From positions 372,001-436,000 of the forward strand of contig NZ_JBISCC010000125.1 of NCBI RefSeq assembly GCF_044385915.1: a stretch of DNA of 64,000 bases, in the 5' to 3' direction. The position numbers and the translations under genes were made by a program. The stretch is from Thalassobellus citreus (GTDB lineage: Bacteria > Bacteroidota > Bacteroidia > Flavobacteriales > Flavobacteriaceae). This document shows positions 47,716-56,530 of this stretch, piece by piece. The first letter of the stretch is position 1. The number at the start of each line of letters is the position of its first letter. The notes under the pieces were generated by a model, which worked only from the letters and a program-made list of their open reading frames with translations, was not told the origin of the DNA and made no database searches.

Positions 47716-50700
47716 TTAAAACCCTAAGTTAAATTGTAACGTGTAATTTCTCTCAGGAGGTAGTGTACTATAATTATTATTAGACAAGTACAGTGGGTCT
47801 ATGCCTTCATTGTTCTTACGCCATATAACTCCTAGGTTTCTTGCAATAAAAGACACACTCATAGACTTAAAGAAAGTGTTTTTTAACCATTCACTAGGCA
47901 TATTATACCCCAATGAAATTTGTTGCAATCTTATATTATCGGCAGGAAGCACATTGATATCGGCATTTTGAAATCTATTTAAACTATTATAACTAATATT
48001 CGCTAAACCAGGCACATTAGTAGTTAACTCATCTCCAGGAGTTCTCCATCTATTTGCTACAATGGCATCATTACTTACACTACCAAAATGTCCACCAACA
48101 TATGTAGGATAATTTTGTAGCACTCTGTTTCTAAATACATGTCCCATATAATAGGTCATACGCACTCCTAGATTGAAGTTTTTATATGAAAACGTATTAA
48201 AAAAGCCTCCAAAATAAGGAGCTTGAGCTACTCCCATATACTCAACATCTTCAAGATTAATTTGATCATTCCAAACAGAAGCATCAATAATATCACCGTT
48301 TTCAGCAAATATTTGAGATTGTCCTGTAGCATCTAAACCAGCCCATTTATAAGCATACACACTTCCAAGAGGTTTACCTGTAATAGGAGAACCTTGACCA
48401 CCTATAAGTTCATACTCTGCTGTTGGTTCAAATCTAGAATCGGTTACTTCGTTTGTATTATAAGAGAAGTTAAAAGTACTTTTCCATTGGAAATCACCTC
48501 TAAATATAAAGCCTGTTAATCCAAGATCTACTCCATGCCCTTTTAATGTTCCTGTGTTTTTTTGTACATAAGACCATCCGTAGGTAGAATTATGAGGTAG
48601 AGTAATTAGGATATCTTCAGATTTTTTAGAGTAAAAATCTAAATTACCTGATAATCTATTATTAAACAGGCCAAAGTCTAGACCAAAATTCCAAGATTTT
48701 GTTTTTTCCCATTTTAAATTTGTATTTTCAGGTAATAATATATCCGTAATAGGTAATTGTGTATTCCAATCGTTGTTTCCAACACTTATAATAGGATGAG
48801 GATTACCAGCACCTCTTCCCGGAGCTTTTCCAGTTATACCATAAGTGACTCTAAAACTCAAAGTGTTTAACCAATCTACATCTCTTAAAAAGTTTTCTTT
48901 TTTAACATGCCATCCTAACCCTGTAGACCAAAATGGTTTTGCTCTATCTTTTCTAGTTTTACTTCCTAAAAGATTAAAATCATCTAAACGATAACTTCCT
49001 GAAACAGTATATTTATTTTTGTAAACATAACTCCCCAAAGCATAGGTAGAATAATATCTATCTTTCCTTTTATTTATGTTTAAATCTGAACTTGTTAAAT
49101 AATCATTCCATCCAAATATAGACAAGTATTCAGAATTTGTTGCTTTTGATGTGTTAGTATCTGTGTCATAACCATAATAGGTTTGAGAAGAACCTTCTCC
49201 AATTACTTCACTAACTTGAGATCCTGCTAAAAAATTAATACTGTGTATATTATTAAAATTCTTATTAATATTTAATTGCAAACGCATATCTTGACGAGAA
49301 GTCAGACTAGTACTAGTGTTGTAATGTGCTCCAAATGGAATACCGTAAACAAGTTTACCATTTTGGTAAGTAGTAGCAGGGTTTAATAAATTTCTTACAT
49401 AATAACTATCAGCCTCGTTTAATGTGCTTGTATTACTTTTATTTGAACTATACATGCCTGAAGCTTCAACATTTAACCAATCTGTTATTTTTGCGGTTAA
49501 TTTTGCATTCAAACGAAAATTATCTCCTTTCGTTTTGGTATTAGACATATTAAGTTCGTCTAAATAATTATAAGTCCATGGTAAATAACCATTATCAACT
49601 CCAAGCCCTTGCTGTTGTATCGCTTCTGGAGTAAACCTTAGATAATGATTAATGCCATTACCGCTAGCATCTACAATCATATCATAAGGATGTAAAGCTG
49701 AACTCGCAGTATAAGGAGAACTTGTTGCATTTGATAAAGCTTCGTTAGCTGTGTTATTTTGATTATAATCGGTTTTAACATAATTAACTCCCGTTTCTAG
49801 AGATAAAATAGAATTAAGCTTAACCGTATTGTTTAAAGTAACATAATAAGCACTTGAATTATTACCTTTCATAACAGCATCATCTTTATTATACCCTGTA
49901 GAGATATAATAGTTATGCGTATCGCTACCTCCAGCTATAGAAAAATCATACTGTTGAGCTACCGAATTACCTAATAAATACTTATTAATTTGATCTTTAT
50001 TATTTCTATTTGAAAGCTCATTAAGCATGGCATCTTGCTGGGCTACTGTTATTTCACCACGTTGCGCTTTAAACATAATATTTTGTACTTCTGAAGGATT
50101 TGTATTTTGCCAATTCCAACTATTATCAACCAAGAAACCGCCTTCTACCATTTCTTTTTCAAAATCGACATAATCAGATGTTGACATTTGTCGAAGCTTA
50201 TCTAAACTAATTTTACTACCAATAGTTGTTGAAGAGCTAAAACTAATCGCTGGTTCTTGAGATTTTTTCCCTTTTTTAGTTGTTATTACAATAACACCAT
50301 CAGATGCTTCTGAACCCCATAATATTGAAGCTTCTGCATCTTTAAGTATTGTAATATTTTCAATATCTTCAGGGTTTACATAGCTTAACACAGATCTTCC
50401 AGGAGCTTTTCGTGTTAAACCAAATTCACCTCCTGTAGGTACAGGAAAACCATCTATAACAATTAAAGGCGACCCTGTACTATAACTATTGGTACCACGA
50501 ATTTGTATTGTTCCAGTTCTAACATCAACTTTAACCCCAGGTTCGATACCTTCTAAACGTTCTGTAATATCTATTGTTGGTGTTATTTCTAAATCTTTGG
50601 CAGTTACAAGTCCAAAAGAACCTGTAGCACGTTCTTTTGGGATTTTTGTATATCCATTTGAATAAGATACTATATTAACTTCATTAAGCTCTGTTAACCT

Positions 50701-51306
50701 TTCTTCCATGGTTACTGCTATATAGCTTCTACTATTAACAGGTACTTCAACATCTTTAAAGCCTAAAAAAGAAAAAATAAGCGTATCGTCTGATTGTACT
50801 GTTATTTTATAACTACCATCATTTTTTGTAACATCCCATTTATCTTTCGATTTGTTTATAACAGTTACACTTGGCATTGGAACACCATTTTTATCTGTTA
50901 CAATTCCTGAAACTTCAATTTCTTGTTGGTTAGCAATTTTAGATTGAGTATTAGGCACTATAATAATTAAATTATCCTCAGTAAACTTAGCTTGATAGTT
51001 ACTACCTATTATTTGAGAGACAACCTCTATTAAATCTGTATCCTTTACATTTACATTAACTAATTCTTTTACATTAAAAGTGTCATAATTATAGAAAAAT
51101 GCAACTCCTGTTTTTTCTGTTAAAGTATTTAAAACATCATATACTGATTTGTTTTCAACACTTAACGTTACTTTTTGCGAAAATGCAAAAGCCGTAACAT
51201 TTATAAAAATTATAAAAAGTATTAAAGATTTTCTCATGAGATCAAGAATTTTATCCCAATAATCATTTCGATTTTCATTGGGAATTCTGCATAATTTTTT
51301 TTTCAT
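47716..51306 (-). CDS. SusC/RagA TonB-dependent outer-membrane transporter with STN domain
   Basis: Outer-membrane transporter of 1196 residues. A 23-residue basic extension precedes an internal Met and the hydrophobic signal core (KSLILFIIFINVTAFAF). Domains: STN (about 45-112), carboxypeptidase-regulatory-like sandwich (VSGIVTDKNGVPMPSVTVINKSKD), plug with the signature ILKDAEASILWGSEASDGVIVITTKKG, and the barrel ending in LQFNLGF. The signature departs from the usual AxYGSRGANG by WGSEASDG, a variant seen in some FecIR-controlled SusC proteins. The upstream gap of 98 bases to the FecR gene contains a hairpin. With SusD it should import a ligand that triggers the adjacent sigma/anti-sigma pair through the STN domain. 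Confidence 0.95.
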   Translation of the reverse strand: MKKKLCRIPNENRNDYWDKILDLMRKSLILFIIFINVTAFAFSQKVTLSVENKSVYDVLNTLTEKTGVAFFYNYDTFNVKELVNVNVKDTDLIEVVSQIIGSNYQAKFTEDNLIIIVPNTQSKIANQQEIEVSGIVTDKNGVPMPSVTVINKSKDKWDVTKNDGSYKITVQSDDTLIFSFLGFKDVEVPVNSRSYIAVTMEERLTELNEVNIVSYSNGYTKIPKERATGSFGLVTAKDLEITPTIDITERLEGIEPGVKVDVRTGTIQIRGTNSYSTGSPLIVIDGFPVPTGGEFGLTRKAPGRSVLSYVNPEDIENITILKDAEASILWGSEASDGVIVITTKKGKKSQEPAISFSSSTTIGSKISLDKLRQMSTSDYVDFEKEMVEGGFLVDNSWNWQNTNPSEVQNIMFKAQRGEITVAQQDAMLNELSNRNNKDQINKYLLGNSVAQQYDFSIAGGSDTHNYYISTGYNKDDAVMKGNNSSAYYVTLNNTVKLNSILSLETGVNYVKTDYNQNNTANEALSNATSSPYTASSALHPYDMIVDASGNGINHYLRFTPEAIQQQGLGVDNGYLPWTYNYLDELNMSNTKTKGDNFRLNAKLTAKITDWLNVEASGMYSSNKSNTSTLNEADSYYVRNLLNPATTYQNGKLVYGIPFGAHYNTSTSLTSRQDMRLQLNINKNFNNIHSINFLAGSQVSEVIGEGSSQTYYGYDTDTNTSKATNSEYLSIFGWNDYLTSSDLNINKRKDRYYSTYALGSYVYKNKYTVSGSYRLDDFNLLGSKTRKDRAKPFWSTGLGWHVKKENFLRDVDWLNTLSFRVTYGITGKAPGRGAGNPHPIISVGNNDWNTQLPITDILLPENTNLKWEKTKSWNFGLDFGLFNNRLSGNLDFYSKKSEDILITLPHNSTYGWSYVQKNTGTLKGHGVDLGLTGFIFRGDFQWKSTFNFSYNTNEVTDSRFEPTAEYELIGGQGSPITGKPLGSVYAYKWAGLDATGQSQIFAENGDIIDASVWNDQINLEDVEYMGVAQAPYFGGFFNTFSYKNFNLGVRMTYYMGHVFRNRVLQNYPTYVGGHFGSVSNDAIVANRWRTPGDELTTNVPGLANISYNSLNRFQNADINVLPADNIRLQQISLGYNMPSEWLKNTFFKSMSVSFIARNLGVIWRKNNEGIDPLYLSNNNYSTLPPERNYTLQFNLGF

Positions 51307-51370
51307 ACATTTGAGTGTTTAGATTGTTAATTAAAATTTGTTGTTAGTTTGCGACTAAACGTCTATTATA

Positions 51371-51396
51371 CCGGGAAATGTTGGCGCATTTTCCGG
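51371..51396 (-). repeat. Stem-loop between fecR and susC (minus-strand locus)
   Basis: Inverted repeat ccgggaaatg (51371-51380) with cattttccgg (51387-51396), one mismatch, loop ttggcg. It sits in the 98-base gap between FecR and SusC genes, as does the hairpin at 30217-30264 in the opposite locus. Read on the minus strand no T-run follows, so it may be a processing or attenuation element rather than a terminator. Confidence 0.4.
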
Positions 51397-51404
51397 TTTG
51401 TTTT

Positions 51405-52583
51405 TTAATATATTTTTACTTCATAAATATCTCCCTTTAGGGTGATTTCATAATTTATATTTGCTGTTTGACTTATAATATCTAATAAATAATCTAATGG
51501 CTTATTTTTTAAAACAACACCTTTAAAAAGTTTTTGTTTTAAAGCTTCGTTTGCAAAAGAAACCTCAAAATTATACCAACGAGACATGCGTAGTAAAATA
51601 TTTTCTAGTGATGCATTGTCAAAATAAAACTCGCCATCTTTCCAAGCACTATAAATTTTAGCATCTACATTTTTAACAGCTAAAACACCTGATTTTGCTT
51701 CGTTATATGCAGCTTGCTCTCCTGGATTTAAATAAACAAAGGATGCTTTATTACTAAATTGTTCTGCCATGGTAACTTTTACAGCTCCTTCTTGTAAAGT
51801 TGTTGTAAAATACGGATCGTCATTATAAGCACTTATATTAAAGTGAGTACCTAAAACTGTAACATCTCCATAATTGGTATTTACTATAAAAGGTTTTAAT
51901 GTATTTTTTGCAACTTCAAAATAAGCTTCACCTTCTAATTGAACTTCTCTGTTTTGTTTTCCGAATTTTACTGGGTATTTTAAAGATGATTTTGAGTTTA
52001 ACCACACTTTCGTTCCATCAGAAAGTTCAAGACTATAAATACCACCTACTGGAATTTTTAAAGTATTATAAGCTAATGCTTTTGTAGCAGATATTGAATC
52101 TGCAGAATAAACCAGTGTATTATTAGCATTTGTTATGCTTAAATTACCTTCGTCTGTAATAGTTTCATTTTGATGGTTATCTAATTCTACTTGTTTTCCA
52201 TTGGCTAAGACTAAGATTGCTTTTTCAGTTCCTGGTGAAACCGTATTAACAACTTCAACCTTTTCTTTTTGAAAAACAAAAGGAAGTGCTATTAAAAGAA
52301 CAAAACAAGCTGCAACAGCATATCTAAAAAATGGCTTTTTATAAAGCGGAATTACTTTTCTTTGAGGAGCAACGTCATCTTCCTGAATAGCTTCAAGAAT
52401 ATTAATTAACATCTTATTTTTAATGGTGTTCTCTGGCCCTAATGCTTCAACCCATTCGTTATTTATTTGAAAACTCTCATAGTAATTAACCAATTTCTTG
52501 ACTTCTTCAAGAGTGATTTTACCATCGATATACTTTTCAATTAAAGCTTTAAAATCCTGATTATTAATATGATTACTATTCAT
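51405..52583 (-). CDS. FecR family anti-sigma factor
   Basis: Inner-membrane anti-sigma regulator of 392 residues. Cytoplasmic N-terminal segment (1-84), a single membrane helix (about 86-105; YAVAACFVLLIALPFVF), then a periplasmic FecR domain (LKIPVGGIYSLELSDGTKVWLNSKSSLKYP, VQLEGEAYFEVAKN) and the DUF4974 domain (FYFDNASLENILLRMSRWYNFEVSFANEAL). Its overall design matches the FecR encoded at 29050. It is read from upstream sigma (gap 195 bases, with a candidate promoter) and leads to susC. It should hold the sigma factor inactive until the transporter reports ligand. Confidence 0.93.
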   Translation of the reverse strand: MNSNHINNQDFKALIEKYIDGKITLEEVKKLVNYYESFQINNEWVEALGPENTIKNKMLINILEAIQEDDVAPQRKVIPLYKKPFFRYAVAACFVLLIALPFVFQKEKVEVVNTVSPGTEKAILVLANGKQVELDNHQNETITDEGNLSITNANNTLVYSADSISATKALAYNTLKIPVGGIYSLELSDGTKVWLNSKSSLKYPVKFGKQNREVQLEGEAYFEVAKNTLKPFIVNTNYGDVTVLGTHFNISAYNDDPYFTTTLQEGAVKVTMAEQFSNKASFVYLNPGEQAAYNEAKSGVLAVKNVDAKIYSAWKDGEFYFDNASLENILLRMSRWYNFEVSFANEALKQKLFKGVVLKNKPLDYLLDIISQTANINYEITLKGDIYEVKIY

Positions 52584-52620
52584 TTACACTATATTAACAG
52601 TTTAGTTACATTAATATAGT

Positions 52621-52643
52621 ATCGTTTAATCAAGGTATCCCCT
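52621..52643 (-). promoter_or_regulatory. Candidate ECF-sigma-dependent promoter of the minus-strand fecR gene
   Basis: On the minus strand, AGGGGATA (52643-52636) lies 19 bases before CGAT (52624-52621), about 40-60 bases upstream of the FecR start. It resembles the agggggta motif before the opposite fecR gene; the distance between the two parts differs by about 3 bases, so the -10 assignment is tentative. Confidence 0.4.
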
Positions 52644-52778
52644 AAAAGAAAATCATATTTTTTTTATTTAATCAAATAATTATTCAACATAAACCATGAA
52701 TTGTTTGAACTATTTGCAACAAATCACACATAACTAAGATAATTTGACAAGAAGAAAATTATCTATTTTAAAGAAATA

Positions 52779-53330
52779 TCATAGTAAAAAACTTAAAGCA
52801 TGTCCTAAAGAAGCTCTTAGTGTTCTAAGTGCATTGGTTATATGGTTTTCAACTGTTTTTGTAGAAATATTTAGTTGCGCTGCAATTTCTTTATGAGTTA
52901 AGTTTTCGTGTCTGCTTAATTTATAAACTTGCTGACATTTTTCAGGTAAATCATCAACAACAATTTTTATATACGCTTTAAGCTCTTTATGCATAATTTG
53001 TGTTTCGGGTGTAGCATATTGAAAACGTTTATCTAAATCTTCTAATAATTCTACGCGTATTATTTTGTTTTTCCTAAATTCAGAAAACACTTTATAGCGT
53101 ACACAAGCATATAAATAACTTTGCAATGTTACTTTTATTTGAAGTTGTGCCCGTTTATTCCAAATATCAATAAAAACATCTTGAATAATTTCTTCACAAA
53201 CCTCTTTATCTTTTAATAGATTGTACGACGATATAAAAAGCGGCTTCCAATAAATGTCGTAAAGCTTAGTAAGCGCTCTTTTATCATCTTTTTTTAGACC
53301 TTGAATTATTTCATTGTCCGTATTGGTCAT
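52779..53330 (-). CDS. ECF RNA polymerase sigma factor (FecI-like)
   Basis: Sigma factor of 183 residues with region 2 (ALTKLYDIYWKPLFISSYNLLKDKEVCEEIIQDVFIDIW) and region 4 (IVVDDLPEKCQQVYKLSRHENLTHKEIAAQLNISTKTVENHITNALRTLR) in the usual order. Unlike the first locus, this sigma gene is on the same strand as its FecR partner and precedes it with a 195-base gap. It should direct transcription of the minus-strand SusCD operon once released by FecR. The ATG at 53330 gives a normal ECF length. Assignment is firm. Confidence 0.94.
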   Translation of the reverse strand: MTNTDNEIIQGLKKDDKRALTKLYDIYWKPLFISSYNLLKDKEVCEEIIQDVFIDIWNKRAQLQIKVTLQSYLYACVRYKVFSEFRKNKIIRVELLEDLDKRFQYATPETQIMHKELKAYIKIVVDDLPEKCQQVYKLSRHENLTHKEIAAQLNISTKTVENHITNALRTLRASLGHALSFLL

Positions 53331-53506
53331 AGAGAGATATTGCTAATTGAAATAAAACTTTGGCGAACAACAAAGATACGGAAATGTTTTTTTTAGTAAA
53401 TGTTTTAGCTATTAGATTAAAAATTAATATGATTATGAAATTCTTAACTAAAATATGTGAAAATTTCGCTTTAAACTTAACTAAAAAATCTAAAAACATT
53501 ATTTAA

Positions 53507-53574
53507 TCGGGATAACAGGATTTAAATAATCTTAATGAACCCTCTTTGCAAATAAGATAGTTAAGCCAATCTCC
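53507..53574 (-). pseudogene. Decayed tRNA gene remnant
   Basis: On the minus strand about 68 bases run from GGAGATTGGC to TATCCCGA. The last 20 bases match 18 of 20 with the 3' end of the intact tRNA-Pro 165 bases away. A TTGGCTTAAC stretch resembles a D-loop and TTTGCAA an anticodon loop that would read TGC, but the T-stem and acceptor stem no longer pair. I read it as a tRNA relic. Confidence 0.5.
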
Positions 53575-53639
53575 TTCTCTCTTTTTAATTTCAAAACCTT
53601 TCACAAACTTTGTTTGTCACACTCTTGAAAGCAAAAAGC

Positions 53640-53656
53640 GAACCGTGTAACGGTTC
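53640..53656 (-). terminator. Terminator of tRNA-Pro
   Basis: Seven-base stem gaaccgt / acggttc (53640-53646 and 53650-53656) with a three-base loop; on the minus strand it is followed by GCTTTTTGC and lies 15 bases past the tRNA 3' end. Confidence 0.65.
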
Positions 53657-53670
53657 TTTTTCCTATTCAG

Positions 53671-53745
53671 TCGGGATGACAGGATTTGAACCTGCGACCA
53701 CACGGCCCCCAGCCGTGTACGCTAACCGGACTGCGCCACATCCCG
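53671..53745 (-). tRNA. tRNA-Pro (anticodon GGG)
   Basis: Full cloverleaf read by hand on the minus strand: acceptor CGGGATG with CATCCCG, D-arm GCGC/GCGT, anticodon stem CACGG/CCGTG with loop CTGGGGG (anticodon GGG), T-arm GCAGG-TTCAAAT-CCTGT, discriminator A. CCA is not encoded. It lies between the thioredoxin reductase gene and a decayed tRNA copy. Confidence 0.93.
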
Positions 53746-53763
53746 AATTATTTTAATGTCATA

Positions 53764-53798
53764 AAAAAGCCGAAACTATTTTATAGTTTCGGCTTTTA
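53764..53798 (-). terminator. Terminator after thioredoxin reductase gene
   Basis: Perfect palindrome of a 15-base stem (aaaagccgaaactat, with its mirror) and a short loop; A/T tracts at both sides. It lies 15 bases past the stop codon of trxB, which it probably ends. Confidence 0.88.
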
Positions 53799-53812
53799 AA
53801 CAAAGTTTTATT

Positions 53813-54793
53813 CTAGTTGTAATTTGAAGTAGACACCTCAAAAGAAGCATCTTTAGCTGCTAAGTAACGCTCAGCATCCAAGGCTGCCATACAACCTGTA
53901 CCTGCTGCGGTAACAGCTTGTCTGTAAACATGATCGGCTGCATCACCAGATACAAAAACACCTTCAATATTTGTTTTTGAAGAACCTGGTACATTTATAA
54001 TGTAACCTGTTTCATCTAACTCTAAAAATCCTTTAAAAATATCTGTATTTGGTTTGTGCCCAATAGCTACAAAAAATCCTGTTACTGGAATTTCAGTTTT
54101 TTCATTTGTTTTATTATTAAAAACACGAACACCTGTAACCACTTGATCATCACCTAATACTTCATCTGTTTCAGTATTAAATAAAATCTCAATATTCTCA
54201 GTGTTCTTTACTCTATTCGCCATAATCTTAGAAGCTCTAAATTCATCTCTTCTAACAAGCATTGTTACTTTTTTACAAAGTTTAGATAAATAATGAGCCT
54301 CTTCACAAGCCGAATCTCCTGCACCTACAATAATAACTTCTTGATTTCTATAAAAGAAGCCATCACAAACAGCACAAGCAGATACTCCTCCACCAAGCTT
54401 CAAATATTTTTGTTCAGACTCTAAACCTAAATATTTTGCAGAAGCTCCTGTTGAAATAATTACAGTATCACAATGAATCTCTTTGTCTCCATTAACCCAT
54501 ACTTTATGAATATCTCCTGAGAAATCTACTTTTGTAATCCAACCATCGCGAATATCAGCTTCAAAACGTTGCGCTTGCGCTTGTAATTGCATCATCATTT
54601 CCGGACCTGTTACGCCTTCTGGGTATCCAGGAAAATTTTCAACCTCATTAGTTGTCGTTAATTGTCCTCCTGGTTGCGTTCCTTGATATAATACAGGACT
54701 CATATTAGCTCTAGCAGCATATATTGCAGCTGTATATCCAGCAGGACCAGAACCAATAATTAAACATTTTACTTTTTCTATTGTATCAGACAT
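53813..54793 (-). CDS. trxB: Thioredoxin reductase (NADPH)
   Basis: Cytoplasmic flavoprotein of 326 residues that reduces thioredoxin with NADPH. FAD-binding GSGPAG at 14-19, the redox pair CAVC (C140, C143) in SACAVCDGFFYRN, the NADPH-binding GAGDSACEEA near 157-166 and the late FAD motif FVSGDAAD near 290 are all present. The length is standard. It is a single-gene unit ended by the hairpin at 53764. It supplies, through thioredoxin, the electrons that DsbD passes to the exported TlpA proteins encoded elsewhere in this window. Confidence 0.96.
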   Translation of the reverse strand: MSDTIEKVKCLIIGSGPAGYTAAIYAARANMSPVLYQGTQPGGQLTTTNEVENFPGYPEGVTGPEMMMQLQAQAQRFEADIRDGWITKVDFSGDIHKVWVNGDKEIHCDTVIISTGASAKYLGLESEQKYLKLGGGVSACAVCDGFFYRNQEVIIVGAGDSACEEAHYLSKLCKKVTMLVRRDEFRASKIMANRVKNTENIEILFNTETDEVLGDDQVVTGVRVFNNKTNEKTEIPVTGFFVAIGHKPNTDIFKGFLELDETGYIINVPGSSKTNIEGVFVSGDAADHVYRQAVTAAGTGCMAALDAERYLAAKDASFEVSTSNYN

Positions 54794-54816
54794 AATTGCT
54801 ATTAAGTTTTATAAAA

Positions 54817-54824
54817 CAAAAGTA
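54817..54824 (-). promoter_or_regulatory. Promoter -7 element of trxB
   Basis: Minus-strand TACTTTTG matches the Bacteroidota -7 consensus TAnnTTTG and lies 24 bases before the trxB start codon. No clear -33 TTG was found at normal distance. Confidence 0.45.
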
Positions 54825-54962
54825 GAATTTTTGATTAAAACCTTACCTATAAGTTATCAACAGTTTTTATACATTCATAATTACTTACTATTAAATAACA
54901 TAAAACTCTGCTTTTTTTCGTAAATTGTAGAAAAACAACTACTAACTATTTAAACTAAAATC

Positions 54963-55418
54963 ATGAAAAAATATTTATTTATTATCTGCATTACGCTTTT
55001 CTTTTCCTGTAAAGACAATACTAACAGAACTAATCAAATAGAAAATACTAAAATAACTTCTTTACAAGGCGCTTGGGAATTAGACAGTTTTTTTAACTAT
55101 GGAGTAAATGGTTCTGTTGACACCATAAAATCGTCTAATTCATTTAAACAAATGAAAATGTTTTCTGAAACCAAAATAATGTGGAGTAGATTACGAACTA
55201 CGGATTCATTAGATTGGTTTGGTGTTGGAAATTACACTTTTAAAGATGGTATTTTAACCGAAATTTTAAATTACGGATCTAAAGCTATGAATAGCCGTAT
55301 AAAAGCTAAAAAGAACTTTATTTTCAATATAACACTTGAAGAAAACACATTTACCCAAATTGAATACGATAGTTTAGGAAAACCTATTTATGCCGAAAAA
55401 TATTTAAGAATAAAATAA
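54963..55418 (+). CDS. Small lipoprotein, lipocalin-like, unknown function
   Basis: 151-residue predicted lipoprotein: signal MKKYLFIICITLFFSC with lipidated cysteine at 16, then a mature part of short beta strands (LQGAWELDSFFNYG, TKIMWSRLRTTDSLDWFGVGNYTFKDGIL, NFIFNITLEENTFTQIEYDSLGKPIYAEKYL). The opening LQGAWELDSF and the final strand order recall small lipocalin-like or membrane-bound beta-barrel proteins common in flavobacteria. No catalytic residues are visible. It is convergent with the LacI gene, whose stop lies 3 bases away, and has its own spacer upstream. I do not recognise a named family. Confidence 0.7.
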   Translation: MKKYLFIICITLFFSCKDNTNRTNQIENTKITSLQGAWELDSFFNYGVNGSVDTIKSSNSFKQMKMFSETKIMWSRLRTTDSLDWFGVGNYTFKDGILTEILNYGSKAMNSRIKAKKNFIFNITLEENTFTQIEYDSLGKPIYAEKYLRIK

Positions 55419-55421
55419 AAG

Positions 55422-56450
55422 CTATCCTTTTTTAGACGAATCTCGCTCAATTAATTTTGATTCCAAAACAATGGTCTGACCTTTTTTAGGAACACTTTTA
55501 TTTGCAATATGTTCAAACAATAAGTCTGTAGCTATTTTTCCTATTTCAAATCCAGATTGGTCAATTGTTGTAATTGAAGGCTCAATAACTCTAGAAACAG
55601 GTTCATTACTAAAACCAACTATAGCAACATCATCTGGGGTTTTAATACCGTGTTCCTTCAAATATTTCATTGCTCCTATGGCGGCTAAATCATTAGACGA
55701 AAAGATACCATCTATCTCCAAACCTTTTTTCAATAGCTTTTCTATACACTCATATCCATCGTTTTCCATTAGTCTGGAACTTATTATATTTTCGCTATTA
55801 AACGGAATACCATGTTTAGACAAAGCTGCTTCATAGCCTTCAAAACGTTTTTTATAAATTTCCACTTCTAATGGTCCAGAAAAATGAACTATATTTTTAC
55901 AGCCTCCAATAATTAAATGTTCTGTAGCATCAAAACCTCCCTTAAAATCATCAATAATAACAGAACTATATCCTGGTATATGACAATGTCTATCGAAAAA
56001 CACAAGAGGCACACCACTCTTTTTTAAAACTTCTAAATGTTTATAATCAATGGTTTCCATAGAAACAGAAATAAGTAAACCATCAACCCTATTTGAAATC
56101 AATCCATCTACTATTTTCTTTTCTCTATCTAATTGATCTAAAGATTGACAAATGATAACATTATACCCTGCTTGATAAGCGGTTTCTTCAATACCTTGAA
56201 TGGCTGACGAGAAAAAATGACGAGATATTCTAGGAACAACAACTCCAATGGTATGAGTAACATTTTTACGTAAATTAGAAGCTAGCAAATTACGCTGATA
56301 ACCTAACTCTTCTGCTTTAGCCAAAATCATCGCTTTAGTATCCTCCTTTACTCTTGGACTATTATTTAATGCTCTAGAAACCGTTGAACTATCAATTTTT
56401 AAAGCCCTTGCAATATCATGAATTGTAGGTTTATTGGTTTTATTAATCAC
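55422..56450 (-). CDS. LacI family transcriptional regulator
   Basis: Repressor-type regulator of 342 residues. The helix-turn-helix and hinge are at the start (PTIHDIARALKIDSSTVSRALNNSPRVKEDTKAMILAKAEELGYQRNLLASNLRK), followed by a periplasmic-binding-protein-like effector domain (IGVVVPRISRHFFSSAIQGIEETAYQAGYNVIICQS through PDDVAIVGFSNEPVSRVIEPSITTIDQ). The only usable start is GTG at 56450, since an in-frame stop lies just upstream. It is divergent from kduI with a 160-base gap that holds a perfect 36-bp palindrome, the likely operator. It probably senses a uronate catabolite or oligosaccharide and controls kduI-kduD and itself. Confidence 0.93.
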   Translation of the reverse strand: MINKTNKPTIHDIARALKIDSSTVSRALNNSPRVKEDTKAMILAKAEELGYQRNLLASNLRKNVTHTIGVVVPRISRHFFSSAIQGIEETAYQAGYNVIICQSLDQLDREKKIVDGLISNRVDGLLISVSMETIDYKHLEVLKKSGVPLVFFDRHCHIPGYSSVIIDDFKGGFDATEHLIIGGCKNIVHFSGPLEVEIYKKRFEGYEAALSKHGIPFNSENIISSRLMENDGYECIEKLLKKGLEIDGIFSSNDLAAIGAMKYLKEHGIKTPDDVAIVGFSNEPVSRVIEPSITTIDQSGFEIGKIATDLLFEHIANKSVPKKGQTIVLESKLIERDSSKKG

Positions 56451-56494
56451 TTATTTTTAATAAATTAATGTTATTGTTGTTAACAAATATAAGT

Positions 56495-56530
56495 ATTAAT
56501 TTAAATCCAATCGATTGGATTTAAATTAAT
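56495..56530. promoter_or_regulatory. Perfect 36-bp palindrome, candidate LacI operator
   Basis: Every base from 56495 to 56530 pairs with its mirror about a TCGA centre; the inner half-site is aaatccaatcgattggattt. It lies between the LacI and kduI start codons, and its right half carries the TTG that would serve as the -33 element of the kduI promoter. A bound repressor would cover the promoter. Confidence 0.85.

Larger units (their letters stand above)
53331..53670. other. 340-base gap with a decayed tRNA and the tRNA-Pro terminator
   Basis: The stretch between the sigma gene and tRNA-Pro contains no convincing protein gene. It holds the tRNA-like remnant at 53507-53574 and a hairpin at 53640-53656 (terminator of the tRNA). 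The rest is plain AT-rich spacer. Confidence 0.6.

Noticed and set aside
53311..53499. Minus-strand ORF of 62 codons upstream of the sigma gene
   Set aside because: Overlaps the sigma gene start in another frame and has random hydrophobic composition.
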